64,000 bases of DNA from Flaveria trinervia. Taxonomy: Eukaryota > Streptophyta > Magnoliopsida > Asterales > Asteraceae. The position numbers and the translations under genes are program-made. The stretch is taken from the NCBI GenBank assembly GCA_025506515.1, contig CM046452.1, positions 73,443,115-73,507,114 of the forward strand, read 5' to 3'. Positions 1 through 11,600 of this stretch are shown here, one piece after another. Under the pieces are notes generated by a model that was not told the DNA's origin, searched no databases, and saw nothing but the letters and a program-made list of their open reading frames with translations. Each line of letters starts with the position of its first letter. The first letter of the stretch is position 1.

Positions 1-651
1 TCAGTTAATGTTTTGGTGATATTTTACTTTATAACTAGATTTTTATAATTTTTAGTTTATACATAACCATGTCTATATATGTGTTAATTTTGTAATTCGA
101 CAAAATGCCTTGTACTTGTTAGATGTATTATACTTACATATACGTAACTAGAAAAGACTATATATATGTATTATGCAACAAGATTCTTCAATATGTATTT
201 AGATGGTAAGAAGATTTAAAATTCGGTTTGTTGATAACATTTGAAGTTTGATTGTGCTACGTATACGTAACATACTTTCCATATACATGACAATGATACA
301 TATACGTAACATAACGTTACATATTAAAACTATTCATTCTTCTTTCTCTCTGTTAGAAAAATAAAAAAACAGTCTAGTGTTATTTTTATAAATAAATTTA
401 TGTTTGATGAATAATATACATGAGTAAAGAAAAGAGTAATTTTAGGAAATTTTGTTTGAGAGTGAGTTATTCCAAATTTAAAACAATATGGTTTTCCTAT
501 CTTACCCTTAATGACTAATAATGCATCCTTAATTATTCATTATTTACAATCATGCCACTATTGATCTAAACCATTCATCAATAAAATCAAAGGCTATAAA
601 GTGGTTTTCATAGTTTTTAGTTATAATGTGATTTCCATTGGAACCCTCCCC

Positions 652-655
<4 letters not shown>
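1..655 (-). repeat. Interspersed repeat, terminal part (copy 1)
   Basis: No gene is seen here. Read on the minus strand, the segment starts beside the AT tract with a short head (GGGGAGGGTTCCAATG at about 635-655) and runs on to short TACGTA-containing units at about 246-330. The same head and the same kind of TACGTA/GTAACA units occur in the opposite orientation at 63555-64000, so both window ends carry one dispersed family. I infer a non-autonomous DNA element or Helitron-like family. The class is not settled because only one end is visible in each copy. Confidence 0.55.
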
Positions 656-744
<89 letters not shown>

Positions 745-751
745 TATATAT
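655..751. repeat. (AT)n microsatellite
   Basis: Nearly pure alternating AT, interrupted by a few AA steps. It abuts the GGGGAGGGTTCC head of the repeat to the left, as an equivalent AT tract does at 63465-63555, which suggests that this repeat family inserts into, or carries, TA-rich ends. Confidence 0.95.
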
Positions 752-1496
752 TGAGTTCAACTCCCTAAAAGATTACATTCAACCTCGGCCCTCTTATAAA
801 CTTTTTCAAACTCTACAACTGATTTAGATAGTGATGATAAACAACAAACAACAAGAAGAAGAATACCTAACGATTTGCAAAAAGATAAGTATTTTGTAAC
901 AAGAAGCAAGTGATAAGAAACAACATGAAGGGTGAATGCTAGCAGCAATTTATTTAATCATGTATTATGTAATGTTTGTGTTATGAATGATCCATTGTGA
1001 AGACTTCCAGTTTTAGGGCCTTACATTTTAAGGTGAATGAGTAATCAAAGGTTAAAAATTGGTAATCAAATCTTTGATTATCAAATCTAATGATCCAAAA
1101 TTAAATTAAAGTGTAAGAAACTAATAATTTAAAATTTTTGGATATAGAAATACAAGCATAGCAAAGACTTAGGAATCTTGGTTATATACATATGACAATA
1201 ATTGATTTAATCTACTTACATCTCATACATGATTATGTTACTAAAAATGCTACGGATCTAACTAGTGAAATAACAATATAATTCTCATCTACTAGCATCC
1301 CAAGTTGCATGATATAACTATACCTAAAAGTACTTAAAAAGGACGTTGTTTCAAATAAGTTATTGATCTGTCATGAGTATTTTGTAAAGATGCCAACTTT
1401 TCTCTCCAAATCCATTTCAACAATCACTGTGAGTCATGTAAAGAATGAAATGCATTACATGAGGTCATACTAATCTGAATTTTAGCTGCAAAGATC
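752..1496. other. Intergenic, no gene seen
   Basis: AT-rich sequence with no coding pattern on either strand that I can support. It is the 3' flank of the AVT1-like remnant, which reads on the minus strand from 2010 to 1497. Confidence 0.5.
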
Positions 1497-2010
1497 TCCA
1501 TCCAGTTCGACAAATAGTAGTTTCTAGCTTATAGTTTCCTCACTATATCTGCCAACACAGTGTAAGTACCCATTATTGCAACCAAAATCCTGATGAACAC
1601 AATGAACCCAATAAGCACCAACTCAAGTCCAAGTATCTTGTAAGTGCCTGAAATCTTCAACTAACACAAGGATGGCAATATGGTCGATGACGCGACAATT
1701 AAAAATGCTCCCACGAGTGACATCAAATCCCCAAAGAAAGGGAGTGCCAAGGCTACAACTATCGTGGCTATCACCAATGTTGTTTTAATTAAGAAGCTAA
1801 ACTCTCTTGTGTTGAGAGATACACATCGTTATCGACAACTAGGGTCACTAATAGTGCATATTTAACTATTAGAGTCACGAGGATAGTGAATATTCACCTT
1901 CGAACTTCTTTTGTTGGTAGAAAGGCTTGAGGTAATTTGTGACTCTACCTTTGAACCAAACAGAGATAACCAATAACCGCCGTTGAAGAGTAAGTAACGA
2001 TGCAAAAAAA
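1497..2010 (-). pseudogene. AVT1-like amino acid transporter, C-terminal remnant
   Basis: Minus-strand translation gives fragments in the order expected for the C-terminal part of plant AVT1-type vacuolar amino acid transporters (AAAP superfamily). These are AVIGYL, then FGSKVESQIT and STNKRSSK (about 1900-2005), a hydrophobic helix with VVALALPFFGDLMSLVGAF (about 1690-1790), and a last helix with VAIMGTYTVLADI (about 1540-1600). The frame shifts between YL and FG, and stops follow STNKRSSK, so this copy cannot make the full protein. The preceding exons are found on the same strand at 24090-25190, beyond the CACTA element, so I infer one gene split by that insertion. Normal members have about eleven membrane helices and move amino acids across the tonoplast. 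The family assignment is from remembered motifs, not a search. Confidence 0.7.
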
Positions 2011-2148
2011 CAAAACATAATAGTAACACCTGTAGTTTAGAACACGTAATAGCAAGTTAAGTTATATCTATATAAGAGTCTAGTACTTACACAGCATAGT
2101 ATTGTTCAAATTGCACGAAGCCCGTTCGGAAAAAGGTCGAGAAAGCTC

Positions 2149-2380
2149 CACTACTAGAAAATAAGGCTAATGCAACTTTTTATAAGTAACTTTTTTAAAT
2201 GAGTTGCATTTTACTCTAATACAACTTCGTTGAATATAAAAGTTGCATTAGAATATCTAATGCAACTGTTTTCATAAAAAATTACAATACAATATTGAAT
2301 TTGCAACCTTTTTAGTTTAATAGTTGCAAATTGTATTGAATTTGCAACTTTGTTATAAAGGGGTTGCAACTTTTGTATGA
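2149..2380. repeat. CACTA left TIR and subterminal TTGCA array
   Basis: After the TIR at 2149-2178 there are many copies of TTGCA/TGCAA in both orientations (for example near 2173, 2202, 2243, 2262, 2300, 2330, 2345 and 2366). In En/Spm elements the subterminal repeats are binding sites of the TNPA protein. By analogy these are likely binding sites for this family's TNPA-like product. Confidence 0.8.
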
Positions 2381-3804
2381 TTAAGTACTTTCAAATACAA
2401 ACATTATAATTGTAATAAAGTTTCACAGTTTAATACTATTTTGGTATAGTATTTGATAATTAGTTAATATTTCATTGTAATAAAATAACATGGTCATGAA
2501 ATTGTGAAAAAAGTAAATAGCTTATGAACTAAAAAAACATTTTTAAATTAGCACCCAAGATTTGAACCTAGGTATCTACATACATAAGACAATGTCCAAA
2601 CCATTAAGCTGATAAAGCAACTTCTAAAATGTTTCTTTGTTTGTTTAATTAAACCTTAGAAAATAAAACCCATTCATGTTCCTTAGTTGTACAAGCTGAA
2701 AATTAAGTTGTATATGTAAAATCAAACCCAATTTAGTCGCTCAATCAGTTGGTCGATCTCAGCCTTCAAGAGTCACACAATCGATTAATTTAGGTTGTTA
2801 TGAATCACCAAGGTAACCCGCAAAACTCCTTCAATTCAATCGAACAAGTTGCCTGCATCTCTCAAATTCGATCGACCAGGTTGTCTTGCCTAAAAATTCG
2901 ATCCATCAGGTTGTTTCTTCACCATCTGTCGCTACTTCTATGCTTCATCATCTGTTGTTTCCATACTGAATCATCGATCAGGTAACTTTTTTAGTGTTTC
3001 AGATCAAATTTTAGGTTTTCAAGCAAAGAACTCTTGTAATCGATTAAAACATACAAAAACGCAGCGCTTTATCTTTTGTTGAATTCATGGCTGCTTGATC
3101 ATCCTTATAAATTAGTTGCTTCACCATCAATCTGAACATAGTCAAGGTTAATATGACTAAACTATGGTTCAATAAAAGTTCTTTGCTTTGACACTTTGGC
3201 TTGTTAACACGTTAGGAGTTTATAATAATTTTAATTGTGTTTATTAGAGGTATTTTTGTGGATTTCCATATTCATGTTTGGTTTGTTAAGCCTGTAATTC
3301 AATAGAGAAGAATCGATAGAAGAAGAAGGTTATTAACTCTAAGTTACTGATTTGTTATTCATCAACCAGATTTGACGACTAACGATTAATGGTCTGATCG
3401 TTACTTAAGTTGTATAGGACTTTAAGCCATTAATTTCCCACGTAGTTATTGTATTGATTAAGTCACAACTTCTAATTTGTTCGTTTTTAGTTCTATACAA
3501 ATGCCAAGTTGATTAATATGTTTTACTCAATTAATCATGTTAATGCATGAGTTAGTTTTTATCAATTTGTTGCTTAGAGTATGATTCATCATGTTATTGC
3601 TTATATAATTAATACATACTAGTGTTTTGTTGAGTCTTCCTTACATTTCAATACCATATACAATACATCTAAAAGATGGTCGATTAGTCTATATATAAGC
3701 ATTTGCCTTACATAAGCATACATGCCACTAAGATGTACTTTCTTATATGTGAATAAAACAATTTTGTTTTTTAATGTTTCTATTAACTCCAGTATACGAG
3801 AGAC
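2381..3804. other. CACTA 5' region, no gene; tRNA-like stretch
   Basis: Leader region of the CACTA element before its transposase. Nothing coding can be supported. At 2551-2620 the minus strand carries a degenerate pol III-type pair: an A-box-like block near 2600-2615 and a B-box-like GGTTCAAATC near 2560-2569. This resembles the head of a tRNA-derived SINE and not a functional tRNA. 2700-3000 holds repeated short phrases such as TCGATC plus CAGGTTG, perhaps part of a leader exon. Confidence 0.45.
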
Positions 3805-6300
3805 ATGAGAAATGATAGAGATTGGATGTATTTACCTACACGATTACTAGAATTTGAAGCCGGAGTTATAGAATTCCTTAAGGTTGCATTTCACAAGGCA
3901 GCAAAAGGATCTCAAATATGTTGTCCTTGTAAAGGGTGTAAAAATCGTTACTGGTATCAAAGAGATGAAGTATTTGATCATTTAAAAGGACACAGATTTG
4001 TAGAAGACTACTATGTATGGATTTTTCATGGAGAAAGCCATTATGAAAGAAGATTTAATATTGACATTGATGATGATAGAGATGGTATGCATGAAAATTT
4101 TAAGGAGTTATTACATGATAGGTTTAGAGATACCTTAGAGGAAACAAGTACATCACAAGGAGGTCTAAATGAAGACACCAAAAAGTTCTATAAGCTGATA
4201 GAAGATGAAAAACAAGGTTGTTCCCCGGATGTAAAAGTTTTTCGAAGTTATCTTTCATCATCAGACTTCTTGTCTACAAGACTCTTCACGGGCTTAGTAA
4301 TGTGGCATTTGATTATCTTCTACAACTTTTACAAGAGATGATTCCAAAAGCAAAACTTCCAGCTAGTTTTAGTCAAGTTAGAAAATTCGTAAGGGAAGTA
4401 GGGCTTGATTATAAGAAGATTCTCGTATGTCCAAATGATTGCATGCTCTATTGGAAAGAGAATGAACATACTGAAGTGTGTAATATTTGCCACACGTCAA
4501 AGTGGAAACAACTAAATGAGAACCAACAGTTGAGGCATGATAGTGAACACCTAAAAAAATCTTCAAAAGTTCCGGCTAAAGTGGTGTGGCATTTTCCTTT
4601 AAAACCAAGGCTACAAAGACTTTTCATGTGTTCAGAAACAGCTAAACATATGACATGGCATGATGAAGGACGTTCAAAAGATAGAAACTTACAACATCCT
4701 GCTGATGGACAAAGCTGGAAGGAATTTGATTCTTTGTATCCTAATTTTGCAAAAAAATCAAGAAATGTGAGGTTAGGCTTGTCAAGTGATGGATTTAATC
4801 CATTTCGAACAATGAGTATTGCTCATAGCACTTGGCATGTGGTGTTGGTTAACTACAATTTACCTCCATGGATGTCACTGAAACCAGAATACTTTATGTT
4901 GTCTTTGTTAATCCTGGACCCGAATCTACCCGAATCTCCAAGCAATAATATAGATGTTTATTTACAACCTTTAGTTGAGGAGCTTAGAGAATTATGGATT
5001 AATGGGTTGAATACATATGACAAATCTAAAGATGAAATATTTAAAATGTATGCAACATTAATATGGACAATTAGTGACTTTCCAGGGTACTCAATGTTGT
5101 CTGGGTGGAAAACAAAGGGAAAATTTGCATGTCCGTGTTGTAATCATGAGACTAGCTCACTTTACTTGAAGCACAGTAAGAAAACATGTTATATGGATCA
5201 CCACAGATTTTTAGATGTTGAGCACCCATGCAACGTAATAAGAGTGCCTTTAATAGAAAGACGGAGAAAACACTTTCTCCAAAACCTCTATCAGAAGCTT
5301 TAAGTGAGTTGTCTACCTTTACAAACCTATTGGAAAGACACAAAAGAAGAAAAATGATAGCACTTGCCCATGGAAGAAAAGGTCAATATTTTTTGACTTA
5401 CCGTATTGGAAATTCAATAATTGTCGGCATAATCTTGGCATGATGCACATTGAAAAAAAATATATGTGATAATATGCTGGGGACTTTGTTGGATATTAGT
5501 GGAAAGTCAAAAGATCACCCAAAAGCTCGATTTGACATTTTAAACCTCGGTATTAAAGAAAGGCTTCAACCGGTAGTTTCTCATGATGGTAAGCATGTTA
5601 TCATCCAAAATGCATGTTTTTCAATGTCTTCAAATGAGAAAGTTAATTTCTGTCGTGTTTTGAAGGAAACAAAATTACCTTACGGGTTTGGGTCTAATAT
5701 TGCACATTGTGTTCATTCTTCAGAAAAAAAAGTTTCCGGTTACAAGAGTCATGATGCTCACATCTTTTTGTATTACTTGCTTCAAGTTGCTGTTAGAAAA
5801 TCATTACCAAAACATGTAGCTATACCATTGATTAGGTTGGGTGTATTTTTCCGAAGTTTGTGTAACAAGGTAATTAAGCCTGAGGACCTTGACAAATTAC
5901 AATTAGAGATTGTAGAAACGCTATGTGAATTTGAAAAAAAAATTCTGCCAATTTTTTTAAAATAATGGTGCATTTACATGTCCACTTAGTAAACGAAGTT
6001 AGGCTTGGAGGACCTGTTCAATATAGATGGATGTTTTTCATGGAGAGATACTTGTGCAAGTTGAAGTCATATGTGCGGAACAAGAATCAACCAGAGGGAT
6101 CATAGCAGAAGGCTATTTGATTGAAGAATGTTTGAATTTTGCTCACATTATATGCATGGAGTAAATACAAATGCTAATGAGGGCGTGGAAGATGACGCTA
6201 ATTTGGAGGGAGAATATGAATCACATGAATCAATATTTGTGAAGTTGGCCATCCTTTGGGAGGTGAAAAATGAAAACATGGACAAGTATTCACTTTAGAT
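3805..6300 (+). pseudogene. CACTA TNP2-type transposase (tnpD-like), broken
   Basis: Three adjoining regions match the usual order of plant CACTA transposases. First is an N-terminal transposase-associated domain (3805-4215; CCPCKGCKN, then FDHLKGHRFVEDYYVWIFHGE-type sequence). Next comes the TNP2/Transposase_21 domain (4218-5500; VCPNDCMLYW with the C-x2-C pair CNIC, HDEGRSKD, ADGQSWKEFD, and NPFRTMSIAHSTW in place of the usual NPF..M...YS.W). Last is the DUF4218-type C-terminal part (5450 to about 6250; SHDAHIFLYYLLQVAVR, then MVHLHVHLVNEV and GPVQYRWM). Frame changes occur near 4218, 5228, 5360 and 5450, with stops near 5963 and 6100, so several small indels have inactivated it. The protein would cut and move the element by binding its ends. 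Confidence 0.88.
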
Positions 6301-7441
6301 GTTCATTTAAAGGAACAAGCACATCGTTATGCTTTATTTAATTCTAATTCTATAGAAGTTAATGAGTTTATCAAGTAAGTAATCAATTTATAACATTTAA
6401 TTCCTTAAAATTATATCTTAGTATTAGTATTTTCATATTCATGACATAATTGTCTAAATGATTACATATAATTTAATTTATTAATAATTTATCTTAAAAT
6501 TATACATTTTCTTTTGAGCTTGAATTTGAAAGAGGTCATAATTTCTCATTGATAATTATTGTTCCCTCCTAATTTTTCTTAAACAGTATTATTTGTATAT
6601 ATTTTATACTTGTTCCCTCCTAATTGAAGCTAAACTACATTAGAAAATCAAAAATTTCCCTCCACAATCAAATTTCCGCCTAAATCACAGATTGTTCAAC
6701 CAGATTTCATGTATTCACCCATCTCTCTCGGTGATTTTAGGTTTAAGATATGATCGAATGCCAAGCACTAGCAGATTGCGTTCTTAGCCAAGCACCAGCA
6801 GAATTCTATTGCGTTGTGAATCGGTCTGTTCATTCATCATCGACTTCGCCGGTAATATTCTGGTTTTCTAAAATTGAGTTCCGACTTATCAATAATCATC
6901 AGGTGAATTTTTTTTCATCTACATATAGATTGAATTGATGGTTTGTGGATTGAACTGACGGTTCGTAGATCCAATTCTGCTGAGCAGGATTCTTTTGCTT
7001 TGTGAAGCAGTCTATTACGTTCATCATCGACTTCGCCGGTAATATTCAGGTTTTATACAATTGAATTCCGACTTATCAATAATCATCAGGTGGATTTTTT
7101 TGTTTTCATCTACATGTAGATTGAATTGACGGTTTGTGGATTGAATTGACGTTTGTAGATCCAATTCTGCTGATCGAAGTTGAAATCACACGTAACTGTC
7201 AATTGCTAAAATTTAATCACTAATTCTGAGTTAGTCTTCAATGAATCGAAATCATATTTCATTGTCAATTGTTAAAATTTATTAGTCTTTCATGAATTAT
7301 TAGAGCAGATGGGTGGTTGCACGTGGTTGTGTTGTTAAAGCTGCTTAATCCATATGTTTCCATCCTTCCAGCAGGTTAAATTAAACCTGTTAATGTTCTT
7401 TAACTGCCGTATCATCTCTACAAAAAATAGATTATTAATTA
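6301..7441. repeat. CACTA internal spacer with 187 bp tandem duplication
   Basis: The spacer lies between the two transposon genes. A unit of about 187 bp is repeated twice in tandem (about 6797-6985 and 6980-7175). The shared block CTTCGCCGGTAATATTC occurs at 6844 and again at 7031. The copies differ by scattered substitutions, so the duplication is not very recent. It probably lies in the 5' exon or intron region of the second transposon gene. Confidence 0.75.
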
Positions 7442-7853
7442 TTGTTCTCAGCAGGTGTAATGGAAAATAAAATACAAGTTAATGACTACGAAAAGATGAG
7501 AGAATTGAGGGTTAAAGAAAACCAAGAAAGACTACGCGATCTGGGAGTTAAAAACATCATAAAGTCTTTGACAAGTTTGGTGGAAAGTCAACAAACAAAG
7601 AAGAAGAAGGTGAAACCAACTTATGGGAGTGATATCAATTATACTCTTGAAACGACTAATGATGATGAGGGAGATTATTCATAATTTGCTACAAGTTTTG
7701 AAGTACCTAGAAAGGTAATAAGATCATCTATTTATTTAATTTTAGTACAATTATGACCTCTAATGAAAATGAAATTTGTTATAGCAACATGGTCCACAAA
7801 ATTGTTAATTTAGCAAAGCAACATCGAGTGATCGCTCCAAAGGTATTGGATTC
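7442..7853 (+). pseudogene. CACTA TNPA-like gene, 5' part
   Basis: An open frame (7442-7684, 80 codons) with a charged, coiled-coil-like N-terminus (ENQERLRDLGVKN) and an acidic tail (TNDDEGDYS) opens the second gene of the CACTA element. Further coding-like sequence runs to the Copia insertion point at 7854. It resumes directly after the second target-site copy at 20265, where the next exon reads KKGRRQTEAFKKDLEKPTG. I read this as the 5' part of the Transposase_24-type gene interrupted by the retrotransposon. Confidence 0.6.
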
Positions 7854-7858
7854 AAATA
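7854..7858. repeat. Target-site duplication AAATA (left)
   Basis: AAATA directly precedes the TG of the left LTR. The identical AAATA at 20265-20269 follows the CA of the right LTR. This fixes the Copia insertion boundaries. Confidence 0.95.
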
Positions 7859-8645
7859 TGCAGGACCGGTGAAGGGGTTAATTACAACACAATAATACAA
7901 AGAGGAGTTTAACTAAAACTTAATCAATAGTAAGACTGGATTAACCACAATAAGATACTAAGAACACAAGTAATGTAAGAAACAGAACACAAGTATATGG
8001 TTTTCAAGAATGCAGTATATTGCTTTCTCTATGTTCTATTACAAGTGTTACAAAGCATAATGGAAAGATACAAGAACATGAGAGGCTTATACTACATCCT
8101 ACAACCGGCTATACTTTGAAAGCCACCTGGATACAATTGACTAGACACAAATAAAATCAATTGTAGAGTCAAAAGGCAGATTGCCTTTTGACTAGTGACT
8201 ATGACATGCCATATTCACATCCTTATCTATTACAAAAAAGATAAAGTACATGAAGTATAAAGTTACAGACTCAAGACCTCAATATACAGTTACCAAAAGA
8301 ATGGACCTTTTCACCAACTCATGTAAAGTTAGTGACCTTACAGAGGTGCAGCAGAAAGGTGTCCAGCTTTATGGAAAAGTACATCAGATAAAGCATGTGT
8401 TAAAAGTCTTCGGAATAAATCTGTCTTCATGAGTTGAAGCTTCGGAAGACTTTGTCTCTGAGGCTTCGAAAGACTTCATATTTGGCTTCGGAAGATATTG
8501 GTCTTGGCTTCGGAAGATTTCACACTTAGAATAATTCTGTTGCATGTGTGAAACTTCCTAAGCATTCTTCTTCATAACACTTGTGCAGCATGCAGGATAG
8601 ACACTGGATGTTTAGGTTGCATCAACCTCTTCATTAATCTCTACA
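7859..8645 (-). repeat. Copia (Sirevirus-like) 3' LTR
   Basis: 787 bp, TG...CA. Two internal features stand out. One is an 11 bp perfect inverted repeat with a 3 bp loop (GTCAAAAGGCA...TGCCTTTTGAC, 8168-8192). The other is a cluster of GCTTCGGAAG-type motifs at 8439, 8463, 8484 and 8507 with 21-24 bp spacing, plus a partial copy near 8406. Confidence 0.95.
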
Positions 8646-8658
8646 AACTTCCCCTAGG
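8646..8658 (-). promoter_or_regulatory. Polypurine tract
   Basis: Read on the minus strand, CCTAGGGGAAGTT abuts the 3' LTR. This is the expected priming site for plus-strand synthesis. Confidence 0.8.
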
Positions 8659-8686
8659 CTGATGCTACCAAAACACTTAGTAGACT

Positions 8687-11600
8687 TCAGATATCAACAG
8701 TCATCATTAGGATGATCACCAATCCTTTCTTCATAAGATGATCAGGATCCTTCAGACTATCAAAATGTCTTCTCATATCAAAGAGGTCATGCAGAGGCAA
8801 CTGAAACATATCTTGCCATGTGTAAATGTCTTCAGTGCCTTGATCTCTAATGACATGCCATCTTTCTGGATTTGTGGTGTATGTCCAAGACAAGATGGGT
8901 CTTCCTGATGCTAGAGGAGCTGTCTGAATTGGAGTTGATGTAGCATCCTCTGGCTGCACAACTTCAGGATGTTTTGACTCGTCCTGGGATTTAGAAGAGG
9001 GTGCAGTCTTCTTCTTCTTTGGCTTTGGTTTAAAAGCCATCCTCTTCTTTCTCTTTGTAGATTTTAACTGAGAAGGCTGACCTGCAGTACCAGATTGATC
9101 TTCATTGTCTTTCTCAGTTGGGACTTCTTCTTCTCTCAAGCTCAGAAGGAGAGGGAGGCTGACCCTGCTATGGATCAGAAGATGAAGCTTGTTGAGTTTT
9201 AGCAGGAGGTCCAGGTTGTGTTGTCTCTGGTTGTTCAACCTTAACCTCCACTTCAGGTGGGGCTTGACTTGGAGTGGAGTGTAAGTCAGTGAGCTCTCCA
9301 CTTTTTATCTTCTGGTTGATCACCCTAATATGCTCATCCATAGTGGATAGAGACATGGGACCAAGTCTCCTTTCGGAGAATCCATGTAGCTTCACGAAGC
9401 TCATCATCCTCTGCCTATCAGCAGACTTCTTCATGCTCTTTTGGATGATAGCTCTTGATTTTGCAGCTTCTTCCCTTAGCTTCTTCTTAGTTGTCTTTCT
9501 ATCCTTGACTATCTCAAGTTCAAGCGGTTTTAAGTACTCAAACTCAACATAGTCGTAGGACAAGAGAAGTGCATCTGCCTGATAGAAGCATGTGGCACCC
9601 AGGTAGTTGATCATATTGATCCTTTCTTCTTCTTTGTCTACCTCAGGTTCTTATTGAACATCTTCTTATGCAGGACTTTCCTGAACTGGGGAGAGGGTAG
9701 GCATATCCTTGTACAGTCTTTTTCTTCTTCTCTCTTCTTTGAGTTGTACTAGAAGCTCTGCATCTTCTGCCTCCTTCTTCTCCTTTGACCTTTCCAGGTG
9801 AACCAGTTCATTCAACTTATCTAAGGGGAGAGAGATGACACTATCTATATCATAGTTCCTTGTCTGCAGATAATTTATCCTGGCTACCCTTAACTCATCA
9901 TTCTGAGTATCTGGTCTGGGGGCAACCCTGATAGCAGACTCCATGAATCTTGAAGACGCGGTAGAGGAACTTTCTCCCCGCAGCCTCCTTTTCCTCTCTC
10001 TCTCTCTCTCCTCCTCCTCAATCTCCTCAGATGTCATCTTTCTTTTCCCTTTGTCACTCACAGACCTTTGTGACTCAGGGTGGAGAGAGCTTTGGCCTTC
10101 ATTGCTTGATGCATCTTCTGAGCTCTGGCCAGAGAGACATTGAGAAGCACCTTCACCAGCAGGTGTCTCAATAGGAGTGTGGATCTCTGCAGCAGTTGAT
10201 GATGATGAGACAGGGGTCTCAGGTTCTGCCACTGGGCCTTCGGTTAAGGTTTCCCCTATAAAACTAATCTTAGGGTCTGCCTCAACATCCAGTTGACCAA
10301 TGGCATTGCCTGATTGCCTAAGTCTCCTTCTTAAGCTGAACTCTGCAGTGATCATGTCTTGGATTCTTTGAGCCAGTCTATCAGCTTGTCTTGATTTGCT
10401 TGGGTTATAAGTGGCATGTTGACTAAATCCAACCTTCATAGTAGTTCAAAGTTTGAAAATTGAAGACTTCTTGTTGTCCTTGAACTCTTATGATGATTAG
10501 GGCTTTCCTGATGTTGTCATATCTCCACCTAATAATATGAATTGAAGATGGTGAAGATGACATAGCCCTTGGTATCCAATCCTCAAACAAACTCTGTATG
10601 AAGGAGTTTGTGTAGTCCACATCAATATGAATTTGAGGAGGTTGCTGAGAATGCACAATTGCAAGTGAGGATGGTGAGTCCTCAATGTCTATTCTTTTTG
10701 AAGAACTCCCAGGTTCTGTGGCTGTAATGACTTTCTCTCCCTTTTTGGTAGCATCACCCACTTACATAGGTGAGCTGGAAGATAGGTCAAGCATATCCAC
10801 AGGTTCTTGTGTTCCTAATTGAGCTCTTATTAAGGGTCACACAGCTAGTTTTTTCTTAAGATATGCAATCTCAAGTTGCTGATCATTGATCCTGTTGTGT
10901 AAGATAGTCACCTGAGATTCAAGGTGACTGACATTTGAGACTAAATAGGTGCATGTTTTAGTCAGATTGTGCACCTTTAGTCTTAGATTCCCCTCATCTT
11001 CATCAGAAGAATCATTGGGGGATGAGATGATTGGACCAAAGTCCTCTCTTTCACCACCAGCTTTAGGTTCTTGGCTACTGGTTTTCCTCTGCTCACTAGC
11101 AATCTCAGTTGAGATGTTAGTGGGCTGAGTTGCCATGGTTGAGGTCTTAATGATGTAATCACTTTCAGAATGAGAGCCTCTTCCATATGGACATCCTGAA
11201 CAAGTTCAGAAGTGTCCACCTCAGTTGTAGGTGACTGATGTAGGATAGATATAGGAGACTCAGGAGCATTCATCTCTCTTTGAGTAGGGGTAAAGAAAAG
11301 AGACTTATTATACTCACTAAAACCTAGATCTTCATGAGTATAGAAATCAAGGTTGGGAATTGGTTGGTTGAGATCTATAGGCTGGAGATGGTAACTGTCC
11401 CCTGAAGGTTGATCACGTGAGTGTTGAGACGCAGAGTGATGGCTTAAGGCAGTTAGGCTAATGAGCTCATCAGGCTGAGCATGAGGAACCTCAGCACTGA
11501 TTCTTGAAGAGATGGGAGTGGTCTGCTCCTCAGGAGAAGTGAGAACTCCAGTGTCCACTTCCTCCTGTGTGGGTAAGTATATGGGGGCCTCCTCAGACTG

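Noticed and set aside
8406..8518. True heat-shock elements in the Sirevirus LTR
   Set aside because: GAA and TTC triplets are present, but the spacing is one base rather than the two needed for nGAAnnTTCn, except for a single GAAGCTTC. Reported only as a motif cluster.
9274..10143. Plus-strand open frames (92 and 66 codons)
   Set aside because: Antisense shadows of the Sirevirus extra frame.
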